Shown piece by piece: positions 1-8,460 of a DNA stretch of 64,000 nt. The position numbers and the translations under genes are program-made. Position 1 is the first letter of the stretch, and the number at the start of each line of letters is the position of its first letter. The stretch is taken from positions 513,687 to 577,686 of the forward strand of contig NZ_JRHO01000014.1 in the NCBI RefSeq assembly GCF_000765475.1. The letters run 5' to 3'. Source of the DNA: Methanococcoides methylutens. Its GTDB lineage: Archaea > Halobacteriota > Methanosarcinia > Methanosarcinales > Methanosarcinaceae. A model generated the notes under the pieces. The model did no database searches and was not told the DNA's origin. It saw only the letters and a program-made list of their open reading frames with translations.

Positions 1-1549
1 GTTCGGTCTCAATTCCGAGATCCTTAGCAAGATTTACCATCTTAGGCGGCAACTCCTTCCAGCGCCACAACCCATGCCTCACATATTCATCTGAAAGCCC
101 TCTGGAACGTGCCCACTTCAGGAGATAGTCATTCCACCTGCCATATAGCGATGGATGGATCTCATGCAACCTTTCATATTCTGCAGACAATTCTGCAGGG
201 CACAGGTAGCAGCCCACCCGCTCAAAACCCCTATCATAGAGAGGATTGTACTCCAGCCCGCGCCAGTGTATGTAAAGCCATACCTCAATAGCACGCCAGT
301 CCCTTATCGGGAAGATGTTCAACTGGTCGGGAACAAAGGGATTCTTTTCACTGGCAGCAATATTTGCCCTGGAAAATGACTCATGCTTTCGCTTTCCATC
401 GATGGTCAGGCACACACCACCACCTTCAGTACAACGGTCGATCACACGCCCTGCAGGAGCAAGCTTACATACCTTGCAGCACCAGCGGAAATCCTTTGCA
501 GGAGGACCGAAGCTCTCAAGGTTATCCCAGAAAGCATTTTCTGCTTTTTCTTCGATAAGTTCAATACCCCGTTTTTCACAGTGGTCGTGCACAAAATCCA
601 CAGTCTCCGGAAACTCGATCCCGGTGTTCAGGAAGAAAGCACTTACATCCCTGCTCTTAAGAGCACTCAATGTCAGGTCCAGGACCACAAGACTGTCCTT
701 TCCCCCACTGAAAGATACATGCACAGGCAATTTCCGGTAATCTTTCTGGTTTGCAATGCCCTTGATGGTGTTCATTGCATTCTTCCCTAATTGCCTCAGG
801 TGAGGGAGATTGGCCTTTATTGCATCATCCATTACGGAGATCTTTGGGCTTAACATCATAGTATTGGCCAGAATTTTTCTTACCCGAATAACCGGGCCTT
901 CTGCCTGACCCATGTCCTCACTGTTGCACAAAGCAATACCCGAACCAACGAGATTACCAGACACCACGATCACAGGATCTCCTTTTTTGATGTCATTACT
1001 AAAGTGATCCAGCAGCTCTGCCTGCACTTTCTTGCCATTGAGATGGGACCTTGTCTTCTTCAGGACAACCGTTCTGCTGTCGGTCACCGAGTGGAGTAAC
1101 TGCGCACCAGTTGCAGATAGCTCGAAACGATATGCCATCACATGCATGTCATAGAACAACACACCGACCTTCAGCCCGTCGACGATCACCTCATCGGTCT
1201 TATCATCGCCGGGAATTTTGTTAAGAAGGACCAGATGCTCACCAATAGGATCGCAGCCATATTCGGACAAAAGCAGATCCCCAAGTACCCCACGTTCATA
1301 AGGCGAACAGAAACGTATGTCACCTGACCCTGAGAGTTTCACTTCAAGGATCTCGCCATCACAGGAACCACATTCTGGTTTGAGAAGAGGTACATTGCAT
1401 TCCTTGCACCAGAATATACGAGGATTCTCCTGTCCGGCAGGTTTCCTGAAACCTTTTTTCTTTTCACGAGAACCTTTGTTGCTTTTATTGCCTTTTTTAG
1501 AAGGAGATTTATGCATCTGTGAGTCGGCCTTTTTTAAGTGCATTGACAT
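1..1549 (-). CDS. PAPS reductase-like PP-loop protein with zinc ribbon and PUA domain (3' end cut off)
   Basis: Open to the left edge of the window, so the C-terminus is missing. The translated part (about 516 residues) has a basic N-terminus, a zinc ribbon (Cys48, 51, 60, 63), a PUA-like region at about 150-235, and a PP-loop SGGKDS at 281-286 that binds ATP/adenylyl groups in the PAPS reductase/ThiI-type superfamily. Further Cys motifs follow (WCCKVCK and CYLCP). Archaeal relatives are annotated as phosphoadenosine phosphosulfate reductases, often with a C-terminal ferredoxin domain that would lie outside this window. The PUA domain suggests RNA modification as easily as sulfate reduction, so the substrate is open. 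The start is set at 1549 because a TATA-like element at 1570-1577 sits about 25 bases upstream and no Shine-Dalgarno is visible, which fits a leaderless mRNA. Confidence 0.85.
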   Translation of the reverse strand, partial: MSMHLKKADSQMHKSPSKKGNKSNKGSREKKKGFRKPAGQENPRIFWCKECNVPLLKPECGSCDGEILEVKLSGSGDIRFCSPYERGVLGDLLLSEYGCDPIGEHLVLLNKIPGDDKTDEVIVDGLKVGVLFYDMHVMAYRFELSATGAQLLHSVTDSRTVVLKKTRSHLNGKKVQAELLDHFSNDIKKGDPVIVVSGNLVGSGIALCNSEDMGQAEGPVIRVRKILANTMMLSPKISVMDDAIKANLPHLRQLGKNAMNTIKGIANQKDYRKLPVHVSFSGGKDSLVVLDLTLSALKSRDVSAFFLNTGIEFPETVDFVHDHCEKRGIELIEEKAENAFWDNLESFGPPAKDFRWCCKVCKLAPAGRVIDRCTEGGGVCLTIDGKRKHESFSRANIAASEKNPFVPDQLNIFPIRDWRAIEVWLYIHWRGLEYNPLYDRGFERVGCYLCPAELSAEYERLHEIHPSLYGRWNDYLLKWARSRGLSDEYVRHGLWRWKELPPKMVNLAKDLGIETE

Positions 1550-1693
1550 AAAAATGGGAGTTGTGGTTCATAAATACTTCCATAACACATCATTAATACC
1601 TGCATCCAATCGAAACTTACAGTTAATTACTGATCGAAAAATAAATATAAAAAAATGCAGATCGCTATGACCTGCTTCAAGTATTCCTCAGAC

Positions 1694-3064
1694 TTATTTT
1701 GAAAGGTAATCGTTGATGGTCTCTGCAGCCTGTTTGCCTGCACCCATCGCACTGATAACTGTAGCCGCACCGGTCACAGCATCCCCGCCTGCGCAGACCC
1801 CTTCAAGGGAGGTTACACCAGCCTCGTTCACAACAATGGTTCCCCATGGAGTGACCTCAAGACCTTTTGAACCATCAAAGATTATTGGATTCGGAGAAGT
1901 ACCGATCGCAATTATCACAATATCTGCATCGATCACGTGCTCGGAGCCATCCACTGCCACAGGTCGCCTGCGTCCAGATTCATCCGGTTCGCCAAGCTCC
2001 ATCTTGATGCATTCCACACCATTGACGGACATGTTCTCACCTTCAAGGATGCGAACAGGGTTGTTCAGAAGACGGAAGATGATACCCTCCTCCTTTGCGT
2101 GCTCGATCTCCTCGCGCCTTGCAGGAAGTTCATCATCACTGCGTCTGTACACAATGCTGACCTCATCAGCACCAAGCCTTCGAGCACTGCGTGCTGCATC
2201 CATTGCAACATTGCCGCCACCAACCACGATGACATGGCTTCCTCGTTTGATAGGAGTATCAGATTCAGGGAAACGGTATGCTTTCATCAGGTTAACGCGG
2301 GTCAGGAACTCATTTGCAGAGTAAACACCATTCAGGTTCTCCCCCTCGATACCCATGAACTTTGGAAGACCTGCACCGGTTCCAAGGAAAACTGCATCAA
2401 ACTCATCTTCGAGCTGGTCAAGGGTCTTTATGCGACCGATCACATAGTCGACCTTAAGTTCCGCTCCGAGCTTCATGATGTATTCGACCTCTTCCTTTAC
2501 AATTGCCTTTGGAAGCCTGAATTCAGGGATACCATAGATCAATACGCCACCGGCCTCATGCAGAGCTTCGAACATGGTCACAGAATGACCCGCCTTTGCA
2601 AGATCCGATGCTGCAGTAAGCCCGGCAGGACCGGTACCTACGATAGCAACTTTCTTGCCGGTTGGCTCGGCAACCACTGGATCCTTTACACCAGCCTCGC
2701 GCTCACGGTCCGCACAGAATCTTTCAAGACGTCCAATAGAAATAGGTTCACTCTTCTTGCCAAGGATACAGAGCTTCTCACACTGCTCTTCCTGCGGACA
2801 CACACGGCCGCAAACTGCAGGAAGGGTGTTCGTTTTCTTGATAACACCGATAGCTTCCTCGAAATTGCCTTCTTTCATCTTAGAGACAAAGCCAGGAATG
2901 TCGATGTTCACAGGGCAGCCTTCCACACACTTTGGTTTTTTGCATTCGAGGCAACGTTCTGCTTCAAGCATAGCCTGATCTTCAGTGTAACCTAATGCAA
3001 CCTCCTCAAAGTTATGAATACGTTCATCAGCAGGTTGTTCAGGCATTTCCTGTGTTATTGACAT
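1694..3064 (-). CDS. gltA: GltA-like FAD/NAD(P)H oxidoreductase, NfnB/SudA-type large subunit
   Basis: 456 residues. The N-terminal quarter carries two Cys clusters (CLEC...CVEGCP near 39-51 and CGRVCPQEEQCEKLC near 85-99) that bind [4Fe-4S]. Then come an FAD-binding GTGPAGLTAA motif near 143 and a second NAD(P)-binding GGGNVAMDAA motif near 283. This is the small-subunit-of-glutamate-synthase family. With the overlapping upstream gene it forms the pair known as sulfide dehydrogenase SudAB or electron-bifurcating transhydrogenase NfnAB. The ATG is preceded by GGATGAT and lies 10 bases inside the upstream gene, so translation is probably coupled. It is likely a cytosolic heterodimer moving electrons between ferredoxin and NAD(P)H. 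True glutamate synthase activity is unlikely without a large subunit nearby; the exact reaction cannot be read from sequence. Confidence 0.92.
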   Translation of the reverse strand: MSITQEMPEQPADERIHNFEEVALGYTEDQAMLEAERCLECKKPKCVEGCPVNIDIPGFVSKMKEGNFEEAIGVIKKTNTLPAVCGRVCPQEEQCEKLCILGKKSEPISIGRLERFCADREREAGVKDPVVAEPTGKKVAIVGTGPAGLTAASDLAKAGHSVTMFEALHEAGGVLIYGIPEFRLPKAIVKEEVEYIMKLGAELKVDYVIGRIKTLDQLEDEFDAVFLGTGAGLPKFMGIEGENLNGVYSANEFLTRVNLMKAYRFPESDTPIKRGSHVIVVGGGNVAMDAARSARRLGADEVSIVYRRSDDELPARREEIEHAKEEGIIFRLLNNPVRILEGENMSVNGVECIKMELGEPDESGRRRPVAVDGSEHVIDADIVIIAIGTSPNPIIFDGSKGLEVTPWGTIVVNEAGVTSLEGVCAGGDAVTGAATVISAMGAGKQAAETINDYLSK

Positions 3065-3906
3065 TTACAATCATCCCCGCAGCCTTTTTTATAAGTCTCA
3101 AGAGATTCCATTTCCTCTTTTCGATATAATGATAAGCGACTCATGAGAAGGTTGAAGTCAACGTCCTTTGCATTGAACTCAGGACCATCAACACATGCGA
3201 ACTTGGTCTCGCCACCAATGTTCACACGGCATCCGCCGCACATACCGGTACCATCTACCATGATCGGGTTAAGGCTTACAATGGTCTCCACATCATAAGG
3301 ATCAGTGACACCTGCAACTGCACGCATCATTATAGGAGGACCAATGGCTACGATCCTATCTATCTTCTCGTCACCATCAAGAAGTTCCTTGACAAGGTCT
3401 GTGACAAAACCGTGGTGACCTTTAGAACCATCGTCCGTTGCCACAAGAAGCTCGTCACTTACAGCATTCATCTCATCTTCAAGGATAAGCAGGCTTTCAT
3501 TGCGAGCCCCAATTATGGAGATCACCTTGTTGCCGATCTCGCGGTATGCCCTTGCCTGAGGATAAACAGGAGCAATTCCAACCCCTCCACCCACAAGCAC
3601 TACAGTGCCGATCTTCTCGATCTCGGATGCTTTGCCCAGAGGACCTACGAAGTCCTGAAGCTCATCCCCTGCAGCCATTTTAGCGAGTTGTTTTGTTGTC
3701 TTGCCCATTTCCTGGAAGATGATAGTAACAAAACCCTCGTCTACATCATAATCTGCAATTGTCAGAGGGATCCTTTCACCCTCTTCATCAATACGAAGAA
3801 TAATGAACTGACCGGGCTTTGCAGCCGCAGCCACATCAGGAGCCTCGATGTTCATCAGGTGCACATCCGGCACCAACTGACGTTTCTCTACTATTTTGTA
3901 TGCCAT
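3055..3906 (-). CDS. Ferredoxin-NADP reductase-like subunit, NfnA/SudB type
   Basis: 283 residues from the ATG at 3906 (MAYKIVEKRQ), chosen over an in-frame ATG 21 bases upstream because AGTGAT stands just before it. It has an FAD-binding barrel, the nucleotide-binding motif VLVGGGVGIAPVYP near 102-115, and a C-terminal [2Fe-2S] motif in which Asp and three Cys are expected ligands (DGTGMCGGCRV followed by FACVDG). The tail is unusually Cys-rich (KKGCGDDCKCQ). It is the partner of the overlapping downstream GltA-like subunit. The promoter lies at about 3928-3965 with a perfect palindrome between TATA and the expected start site. Sulfide dehydrogenase, dihydroorotate dehydrogenase electron-transfer subunit and NfnA share this fold; pairing with GltA favours NfnAB/SudAB. 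Confidence 0.9.
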   Translation of the reverse strand: MAYKIVEKRQLVPDVHLMNIEAPDVAAAAKPGQFIILRIDEEGERIPLTIADYDVDEGFVTIIFQEMGKTTKQLAKMAAGDELQDFVGPLGKASEIEKIGTVVLVGGGVGIAPVYPQARAYREIGNKVISIIGARNESLLILEDEMNAVSDELLVATDDGSKGHHGFVTDLVKELLDGDEKIDRIVAIGPPIMMRAVAGVTDPYDVETIVSLNPIMVDGTGMCGGCRVNIGGETKFACVDGPEFNAKDVDFNLLMSRLSLYRKEEMESLETYKKGCGDDCKCQ

Positions 3907-3927
3907 TAGATCACTTTCATAATGCAA

Positions 3928-3966
3928 TAGGAAGTACGCGTACTTTTCACCAATATATTAATGTTA
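3928..3966 (-). promoter_or_regulatory. Promoter of the NfnAB/SudAB-like operon with palindromic operator candidate
   Basis: Read on the minus strand, a TATA-like ATTAATATATT lies at about 3951-3961. A perfect 14-base palindrome, AAGTACGCGTACTT, occupies 3932-3945, between the TATA element and the predicted start point near 3928. A repressor bound there would block initiation; the protein is unknown. Confidence 0.5.
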
Positions 3967-4092
3967 CCCAAGAAATATTCATCTTATTTTAAGTTTTCTG
4001 TATAACTCAGAAAACAGTACCCTAAGACTCTTTCAGAGAATAATTAAAGGATGAACTGGAGGTTAATGGTAATAGTTTAAAGTTGATAAGTA

Positions 4093-4141
4093 TTTGTAAA
4101 AATTAGAAAATATTTACCGACAAAATTTGCCGGTAAAATTG
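4093..4141 (-). terminator. Terminator after tRNA-Asp
   Basis: Just 3' of tRNA-Asp, the arms TTTACCG and CGGTAAA flank an A/T-rich loop, followed on the minus strand by T-rich sequence. The region down to 3967 holds no gene. Confidence 0.5.
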
Positions 4142-4143
4142 TA

Positions 4144-4216
4144 CGCCCGAACCGGGATTCGAACCCGGGTCGGAGCCTCGACAGGGCTCCATGATAGGCC
4201 TCTACACTATTCGGAC
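4144..4216 (-). tRNA. tRNA-Asp (GTC)
   Basis: The 73-nt sequence folds as a cloverleaf. The acceptor GTCCGAA pairs with TTCGGGC (one G-T pair) with discriminator G. The anticodon stem GAGCC/GGCTC encloses the loop CTGTCGA with anticodon GTC, and the T arm is CCGGG TTCGAAT CCCGG. CCA is not encoded. It lies 79 bases downstream of tRNA-Tyr on the same strand and has its own TATA element in between. Confidence 0.95.
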
Positions 4217-4256
4217 ATTGCGTTTGATTGCTGTTGTGAGCACACCCTAATACGCT

Positions 4257-4280
4257 GCCAGATATATATACCTTTCGCGT
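4257..4280 (-). promoter_or_regulatory. Promoter of tRNA-Asp
   Basis: On the minus strand the sequence CGCGAAAGG followed by TATATATATC is a good archaeal BRE plus TATA box about 45 bases before the tRNA 5' end, so the precursor would have a leader of about 20 bases. Confidence 0.65.
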
Positions 4281-4295
4281 TTTTAGGATGTTTAG

Positions 4296-4404
4296 TCCCG
4301 CCTCCCAGACTCGAACCGGGGACATCGCGGTGCCTGCGCGGTATGTGCGACAAGTCGCATGAACCATACTACAGCCGCGCACTCTACCACTGAGTTAAGG
4401 CGGG
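4296..4404 (-). tRNA. tRNA-Tyr (GTA) with intron after position 37
   Basis: The exons fold as a tRNA: acceptor CCCGCCT pairs with AGGCGGG with discriminator A, giving the C1-G72 pair typical of archaeal tRNA-Tyr. The anticodon stem is CGCGG/CCGCG, anticodon GTA, and the T arm CCCGG TTCGAGT CTGGG. The anticodon loop is interrupted after G37 by a 37-nt intron (about 4332-4368) rich in self-complementary sequence (GCGAC TT GTCGC), as needed for bulge-helix-bulge processing. The mature tRNA is 72 nt. The exact splice points could shift by a base or two. Confidence 0.93.
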
Positions 4405-4564
4405 CCTCGCTGAACTTAGCATCCATTACACCCCACCACTGTGAGATGCAACCCCTCCATATCCATAATCATACTTATTCTTTTCGCCGACTGAGCGAAA
4501 ACAAGCCAAATAATGGAATAAATGACAATGAAATCTGGCAAAAAGGAGTATTAAATACAAAAGA

Positions 4565-4629
4565 AAAGGACCACAAATACAAAAAACAAAAAGAAATGGC
4601 AGTTACAAGGCCTTTTACCAGTAACTGCC
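4565..4629 (-). terminator. Terminator of mat
   Basis: Nine-base arms GGCAGTTAC (4598-4606) and GTAACTGCC (4621-4629) flank a 14-base loop. On the minus strand the hairpin is followed by ATTTCTTTTTGTTTTTTG, a good fit to an archaeal T-run terminator 28 bases after the mat stop. Confidence 0.7.
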
Positions 4630-4657
4630 CACATTTTAAAGAATTATTCCGATTTTC

Positions 4658-5863
4658 TCAGAAGGTCATGACATCGCCGTTGACGACCATATCAGTGATC
4701 TTTGTGATGTTCTCAAGCCAGTCGTCAATGACAACTTCTGCCTCAGATCTTATGTTAGCGAAGTTTGCACCTTCTTCAGGAATAATACGGGCATTTGCCA
4801 CCAATGGCTGGTCAATAGGCTGTCCTATCTGAGAGAGCAACTTCACATGAACATCGCTGACCTCATCCACTGCACTTACGACATCCCTTGCCATCTGTGT
4901 GGACAGGATATTGTAGATCTTACCAATGTGATTGATCGGATTCTTACCACTTGTTGCTTCCATGCTCATTGGCCTGTTTGGAGTGATAAGACCGTTAGAA
5001 CGGTTTCCACGTCCGACTGAACCATCGTCACCCATCTCTGCAGAGGTTCCTGTAACGGTAAGGAAAACACAGTCGCATCCACCTTCAACATCATCCGCAG
5101 TATTGATGTGGGCGAATACATTCCTTTCAGTATACTTGGTAGCAAGGTCAAGGACGTACTCGGTCATCTCTTCCTTTGCATTGATATAGTGGTCCATATC
5201 ATCAATGTGCTTTCCCACCATACCACAGCAGATGGTAAGGGAAATGTCATCTTTGTCCCTCAGGCCCATTACTTTGATATCCTCTCCAATTCCAGGGATC
5301 TTCTTCTTTTTAAGATCGGTAAGAAGCTGCCTCTCGGTATTGTAAACGATCTGCTCAAGTTCTGAGAAAGGAGCATGACCCACACCAAATGATGTGTCGT
5401 TTGCCATAGGCACGTGGTCCCTGTGGAAAACATCCCTGAGATCAGAAGACCCGGTTCCAAGCTTACAGTCGATGATCATGTCGCGCTCCATGTCCATATC
5501 AACAATCGTGTTTCGGACATAGTCACGTGCAGCTTCAAGAGCAACTGCCTCAACAGGGATCTCCATGCCATCGAATGTCTTGGTTGCCCTTCCTACAAGG
5601 AGAGTGTAGATTGGCTTGGTGACCTCTCCGCCACCAAACTGAGGATTAGACCTCCCTGCAACGATCTGAGTCTCATCGGTGTTGTGGTGAAGTACTGTAC
5701 CGCACTTGTTGATGTATTCCTTACAAAGGGCACGGCTTACAGCCTCTGCCAGACCGTCACTGATACTGTCCGGATGACCTATACCTTTTCTTTCTACAAG
5801 TTCGATTTCCTGCTTCTCGATTGGGGTCTCGTGAAGGTGTTCAACTTTGATATTTCGTATCAT
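4658..5863 (-). CDS. mat: S-adenosylmethionine synthetase, archaeal type
   Basis: 401 residues, the usual length of the archaeal methionine adenosyltransferase family (PF01941), which is very divergent from bacterial MetK. It makes S-adenosylmethionine from ATP and methionine in the cytosol, feeding methyl transfer and radical SAM enzymes. The hallmark [14 protein letters not shown] lies near 28-41, and other conserved stretches ([19 protein letters not shown]) are present. A GAGAGG ribosome binding site and a TATA element 40-50 bases upstream support the ATG at 5863. It is a single-gene unit with its own terminator, transcribed divergently from the his genes. Confidence 0.97.
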   Translation of the reverse strand: MIRNIKVEHLHETPIEKQEIELVERKGIGHPDSISDGLAEAVSRALCKEYINKCGTVLHHNTDETQIVAGRSNPQFGGGEVTKPIYTLLVGRATKTFDGMEIPVEAVALEAARDYVRNTIVDMDMERDMIIDCKLGTGSSDLRDVFHRDHVPMANDTSFGVGHAPFSELEQIVYNTERQLLTDLKKKKIPGIGEDIKVMGLRDKDDISLTICCGMVGKHIDDMDHYINAKEEMTEYVLDLATKYTERNVFAHINTADDVEGGCDCVFLTVTGTSAEMGDDGSVGRGNRSNGLITPNRPMSMEATSGKNPINHIGKIYNILSTQMARDVVSAVDEVSDVHVKLLSQIGQPIDQPLVANARIIPEEGANFANIRSEAEVVIDDWLENITKITDMVVNGDVMTF

Positions 5864-5903
5864 ATTTAGCCTCTCATAGTAAGTTTAAGACGAACAAGAT
5901 TGA

Positions 5904-5918
5904 GATTTATATAAATTG
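5904..5918 (-). promoter_or_regulatory. mat promoter TATA box
   Basis: TTTATATAAA at 5906-5915 on the minus strand; start of transcription is expected near 5885, leaving a leader of about 20 bases containing GAGAGG. Confidence 0.6.
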
Positions 5919-6078
5919 AATGGTCTATGGAATTAGCCTATAAGATGAATAAATTATATAAAATCATTACTACTCGAGTTTTATTTAATTACTATTGGTT
6001 ATAATGCCACATATATACAAGAAATATAGCAAATGAAAGAAACGGGAAAGAGGAAAGTAACTCAGAACTATCCATGCA

Positions 6079-6092
6079 ATACTTATAAAGGA
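6079..6092 (+). promoter_or_regulatory. his operon promoter TATA box
   Basis: ACTTATAAAGG at 6081-6091 is the best archaeal TATA match upstream of hisG. Transcription would begin near 6112, leaving a leader of about 70 bases. No attenuator-like hairpin was recognised in the leader. Confidence 0.45.
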
Positions 6093-6184
6093 TAAATGTG
6101 TTTCAGAACATAATTCCCAAAAAAATTAGACTAATCGATCATTATCAAAAATACAGATCGTTCCGATCTTCAGAAGGACTTCAA

Positions 6185-7039
6185 ATGATACGTATTGCAA
6201 TACCCAACAAAGGGAGATTACACGACCCCACAGTAGAACTGTTCAAAGAAGCAGGACTTCCGGTACTCGGAGGATCTAACAGAAAACTGTTCGCAAAGAC
6301 CACAGACCCGGAAATAACATTCCTTTTCGCAAGGGCTGCAGACATTCCTGAATATGTACAGGATGGTGCCGCAGATGTAGGTATCACCGGACTTGATCTT
6401 ATATCTGAGACCGAATCAGACGTAGAGATCCTGCTTGACCTGAAATATGGAGGAGCAGACCTTGTACTCGCTGTTCCGGAAGATTCGGAGATATCATCTT
6501 CAAAGGACCTTGAAGGTATGAGAGTAGCAACTGAATTCCCGGGGATCACAGCCAGATACTTTGAGAACATGGGAGTGGATATCGACGTTGTAAAGGTTAG
6601 CGGCGCCTGTGAAATGACACCACATGTCGGCATTGCTGACGCAATTGTGGACATTTCAAGCTCCGGAACCACGCTCACCATGAATCATCTGAAGATGATC
6701 GAAAAAGTATTTACTTCATCCATCTACCTCATAGCCAACCATAAAACACTGGAAACAGAGGAGAAGATCCAGCACATCAAGACAGCCCTTGAAAGTGTTC
6801 TCCATGCCAAGCAAAAGAGATACCTGATGATGAATGTGCCCTCAGACAAGCTTGAGAAAGTAAAAGAAGAGCTTCCCGGACTTGCCGGCCCTACAATAAT
6901 GAAAGTGGAATCCAAGAAGGATATTATGGCAGTCCATGCTGTAGTCGATGCAGACATCATATTTGCCACCATCAACAAGCTCAAAGCTGCAGGCGCATTT
7001 GACATACTGGTCGTACCTATTGAGAGAATGATCCCCTGA
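6185..7039 (+). CDS. hisG: ATP phosphoribosyltransferase (long form)
   Basis: 284 residues from the ATG at 6185 (MIRIAIPNKGRLHDP). An earlier in-frame ATG would add 29 residues with no family similarity, while AGAAGGA precedes the chosen start. It catalyses the first step of histidine synthesis, joining ATP and PRPP. It begins with the conserved IAIPNKGRL, and the PRPP-binding region DIVDISSSGTTL is near 157-168. The C-terminal ACT-like regulatory domain (about 205-284) marks the long, hexameric, histidine-inhibited form that needs no HisZ. First gene of hisG-hisA-hisB, 12 bases before hisA. Confidence 0.97.
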   Translation: MIRIAIPNKGRLHDPTVELFKEAGLPVLGGSNRKLFAKTTDPEITFLFARAADIPEYVQDGAADVGITGLDLISETESDVEILLDLKYGGADLVLAVPEDSEISSSKDLEGMRVATEFPGITARYFENMGVDIDVVKVSGACEMTPHVGIADAIVDISSSGTTLTMNHLKMIEKVFTSSIYLIANHKTLETEEKIQHIKTALESVLHAKQKRYLMMNVPSDKLEKVKEELPGLAGPTIMKVESKKDIMAVHAVVDADIIFATINKLKAAGAFDILVVPIERMIP

Positions 7040-7051
7040 TGAGGCTACAAA

Positions 7052-7792
7052 ATGAGCTTTGAAGTTATCCCTGCAGTTGATATGAAAGGTGGGAAATGTG
7101 TCCAGCTTGTCCAGGGCGTCCCAGGAAGCGAAATGGTTTCACTTGATGATCCCGTACAAGTTGCCCTTGATTGGGTGTCACAGGGAGCAAAGACATTGCA
7201 CCTTATCGACCTTGACGGTGCGATCGAGGGAACTCGCACAAATGCACCAATCATCAGGAACATCGTCGAAAAATGCAAGCCACAGGGGATATACATACAG
7301 GTTGGAGGAGGCATACGTTCCTTTGAGGACGCTGCTACACTACTTGAGATCGGTGTTGACAGAGTCATCCTCAGTACCGCTGCATTAAAGGATCCCGAAC
7401 TTATCAGCAGGCTTTCCACTGAGTTTGGAAGTGACAGCGTCAATGTTGCCCTGGATTCGAAGAATGGGAAGATATCCATCGAAGGCTGGACAAAAGAATC
7501 CGAGCACACAGCAGTGGAGATGGGGTCCCTGTTCGAAGAGAAAGGAGCTGGCACTATACTGTTCACCAATATAGACACAGAGGGGCTTTTGAGCGGAGTT
7601 GACCCAAAACCAACTGAAGAGCTTGTAAAAGCCGTTACCATACCAGTGATCGCATCTGGCGGGGTCACAACACTTGAGGACATAATAACCCTAAAGAACA
7701 CAGGAGCCAGCGGGGTTGTTGTGGGAAGTGCCCTCTACAAGAAAAATTTCACATTGACGGAAGCAATAAATACGATCACTAATGAAATTTAA
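7052..7792 (+). CDS. hisA: ProFAR isomerase (HisA)
   Basis: 246 residues, normal length. A TIM barrel that isomerises ProFAR to PRFAR, the fourth step of histidine synthesis. The first catalytic Asp is in VIPAVDMKGGKCVQL, the phosphate-binding motif VGGGIRS is near 88-94, the second catalytic half is ALDSKNGKISIEGW near 129-142, and the C-terminal phosphate site is ASGGVTTLEDI and GVVVGSALYK. It lies 12 bases after hisG and 24 before hisB. Tryptophan-pathway dual function (PriA) is unlikely in this lineage but not excluded. Confidence 0.96.
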   Translation: MSFEVIPAVDMKGGKCVQLVQGVPGSEMVSLDDPVQVALDWVSQGAKTLHLIDLDGAIEGTRTNAPIIRNIVEKCKPQGIYIQVGGGIRSFEDAATLLEIGVDRVILSTAALKDPELISRLSTEFGSDSVNVALDSKNGKISIEGWTKESEHTAVEMGSLFEEKGAGTILFTNIDTEGLLSGVDPKPTEELVKAVTIPVIASGGVTTLEDIITLKNTGASGVVVGSALYKKNFTLTEAINTITNEI

Positions 7793-7816
7793 ATACAGAT
7801 CGGCAAGAGGAACACT

Positions 7817-8392
7817 ATGAGAAATGCAAAGATCGAACGAAAGACGAAAGAGACGGACATTCGCATGGAACTTGACCTGGACGGCACAGGTTCATCAGAG
7901 ATCAATACAGGGATCGGGTTCTTTGACCATATGCTCACGTCCTTTGCAAGGCATGGAAGTTTTGATCTGAAGATCGACGCAACCGGCGACCTGATCGTTG
8001 ATGAACACCACCTCATAGAAGATACTGCTATTGTCCTTGGCCAGGCGATCGCAAAAGCAGTCGGCGATAAGAACGGGATCGCAAGATTCGGAGAGGCACG
8101 CATACCCATGGATGAAGCCCTGGCAGATGTGGTCCTTGATCTGGGCGGTCGAACTTACCTTGTGATTAATGCCGAATTCGAATCACCACGCGTGGGCGAG
8201 ATGAATACACAGCTGGTAAGGCATTTCTTTGAGTCTTTAACAGAGAATGCAAAAATGAACCTGCATGCAACTGTTACAGGCTACAATGACCACCACAAGA
8301 TAGAGGCACTTTTCAAAGCCTTTGCCTATGCACTACGCCGTGCAGTAAAAGTAGAAGGTGACGGTATTAAAAGCACAAAAGGCGTGCTTTAA
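7817..8392 (+). CDS. hisB: Imidazoleglycerol-phosphate dehydratase
   Basis: 191 residues, a stand-alone dehydratase without the bacterial phosphatase fusion. It removes water from imidazoleglycerol phosphate. The manganese-binding histidine motifs are present: [13 protein letters not shown] near 34-46, DEHHLIEDT near 62-70, VRHFFESL near 135-142 and [15 protein letters not shown] near 156-170. Last gene of the his cluster, ending before a shared terminator with the convergent MutS-like gene. Confidence 0.97.
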   Translation: MRNAKIERKTKETDIRMELDLDGTGSSEINTGIGFFDHMLTSFARHGSFDLKIDATGDLIVDEHHLIEDTAIVLGQAIAKAVGDKNGIARFGEARIPMDEALADVVLDLGGRTYLVINAEFESPRVGEMNTQLVRHFFESLTENAKMNLHATVTGYNDHHKIEALFKAFAYALRRAVKVEGDGIKSTKGVL

Positions 8393-8413
8393 AGTTAATT
8401 ATCAAAATGTACT

Positions 8414-8460
8414 TTCCAGATAAGCCCTGAGTAACAGAGGCTTACTGGAACTTTTCTTTT
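8414..8460. terminator. Bidirectional terminator between hisB and the MutS-like gene
   Basis: TTCCAGATAAGCC and GGCTTACTGGAA form a nearly perfect stem (one bulged base) around a 12-base loop, followed on the + strand by CTTTTCTTTT. The 3' arm includes the TAA stop of the MutS-like gene. Confidence 0.65.

Noticed and set aside
1713-2995. Long + strand frames opposite the GltA-like gene (up to 352 codons)
   Set aside because: Composition and sequence are those of an antisense shadow; the minus-strand frame has complete family motifs.
4077-4393. Open frames across the tRNA region on both strands
   Set aside because: They are accidental frames through tRNA-Asp and tRNA-Tyr; both tRNAs fold convincingly and the frames have no family similarity.
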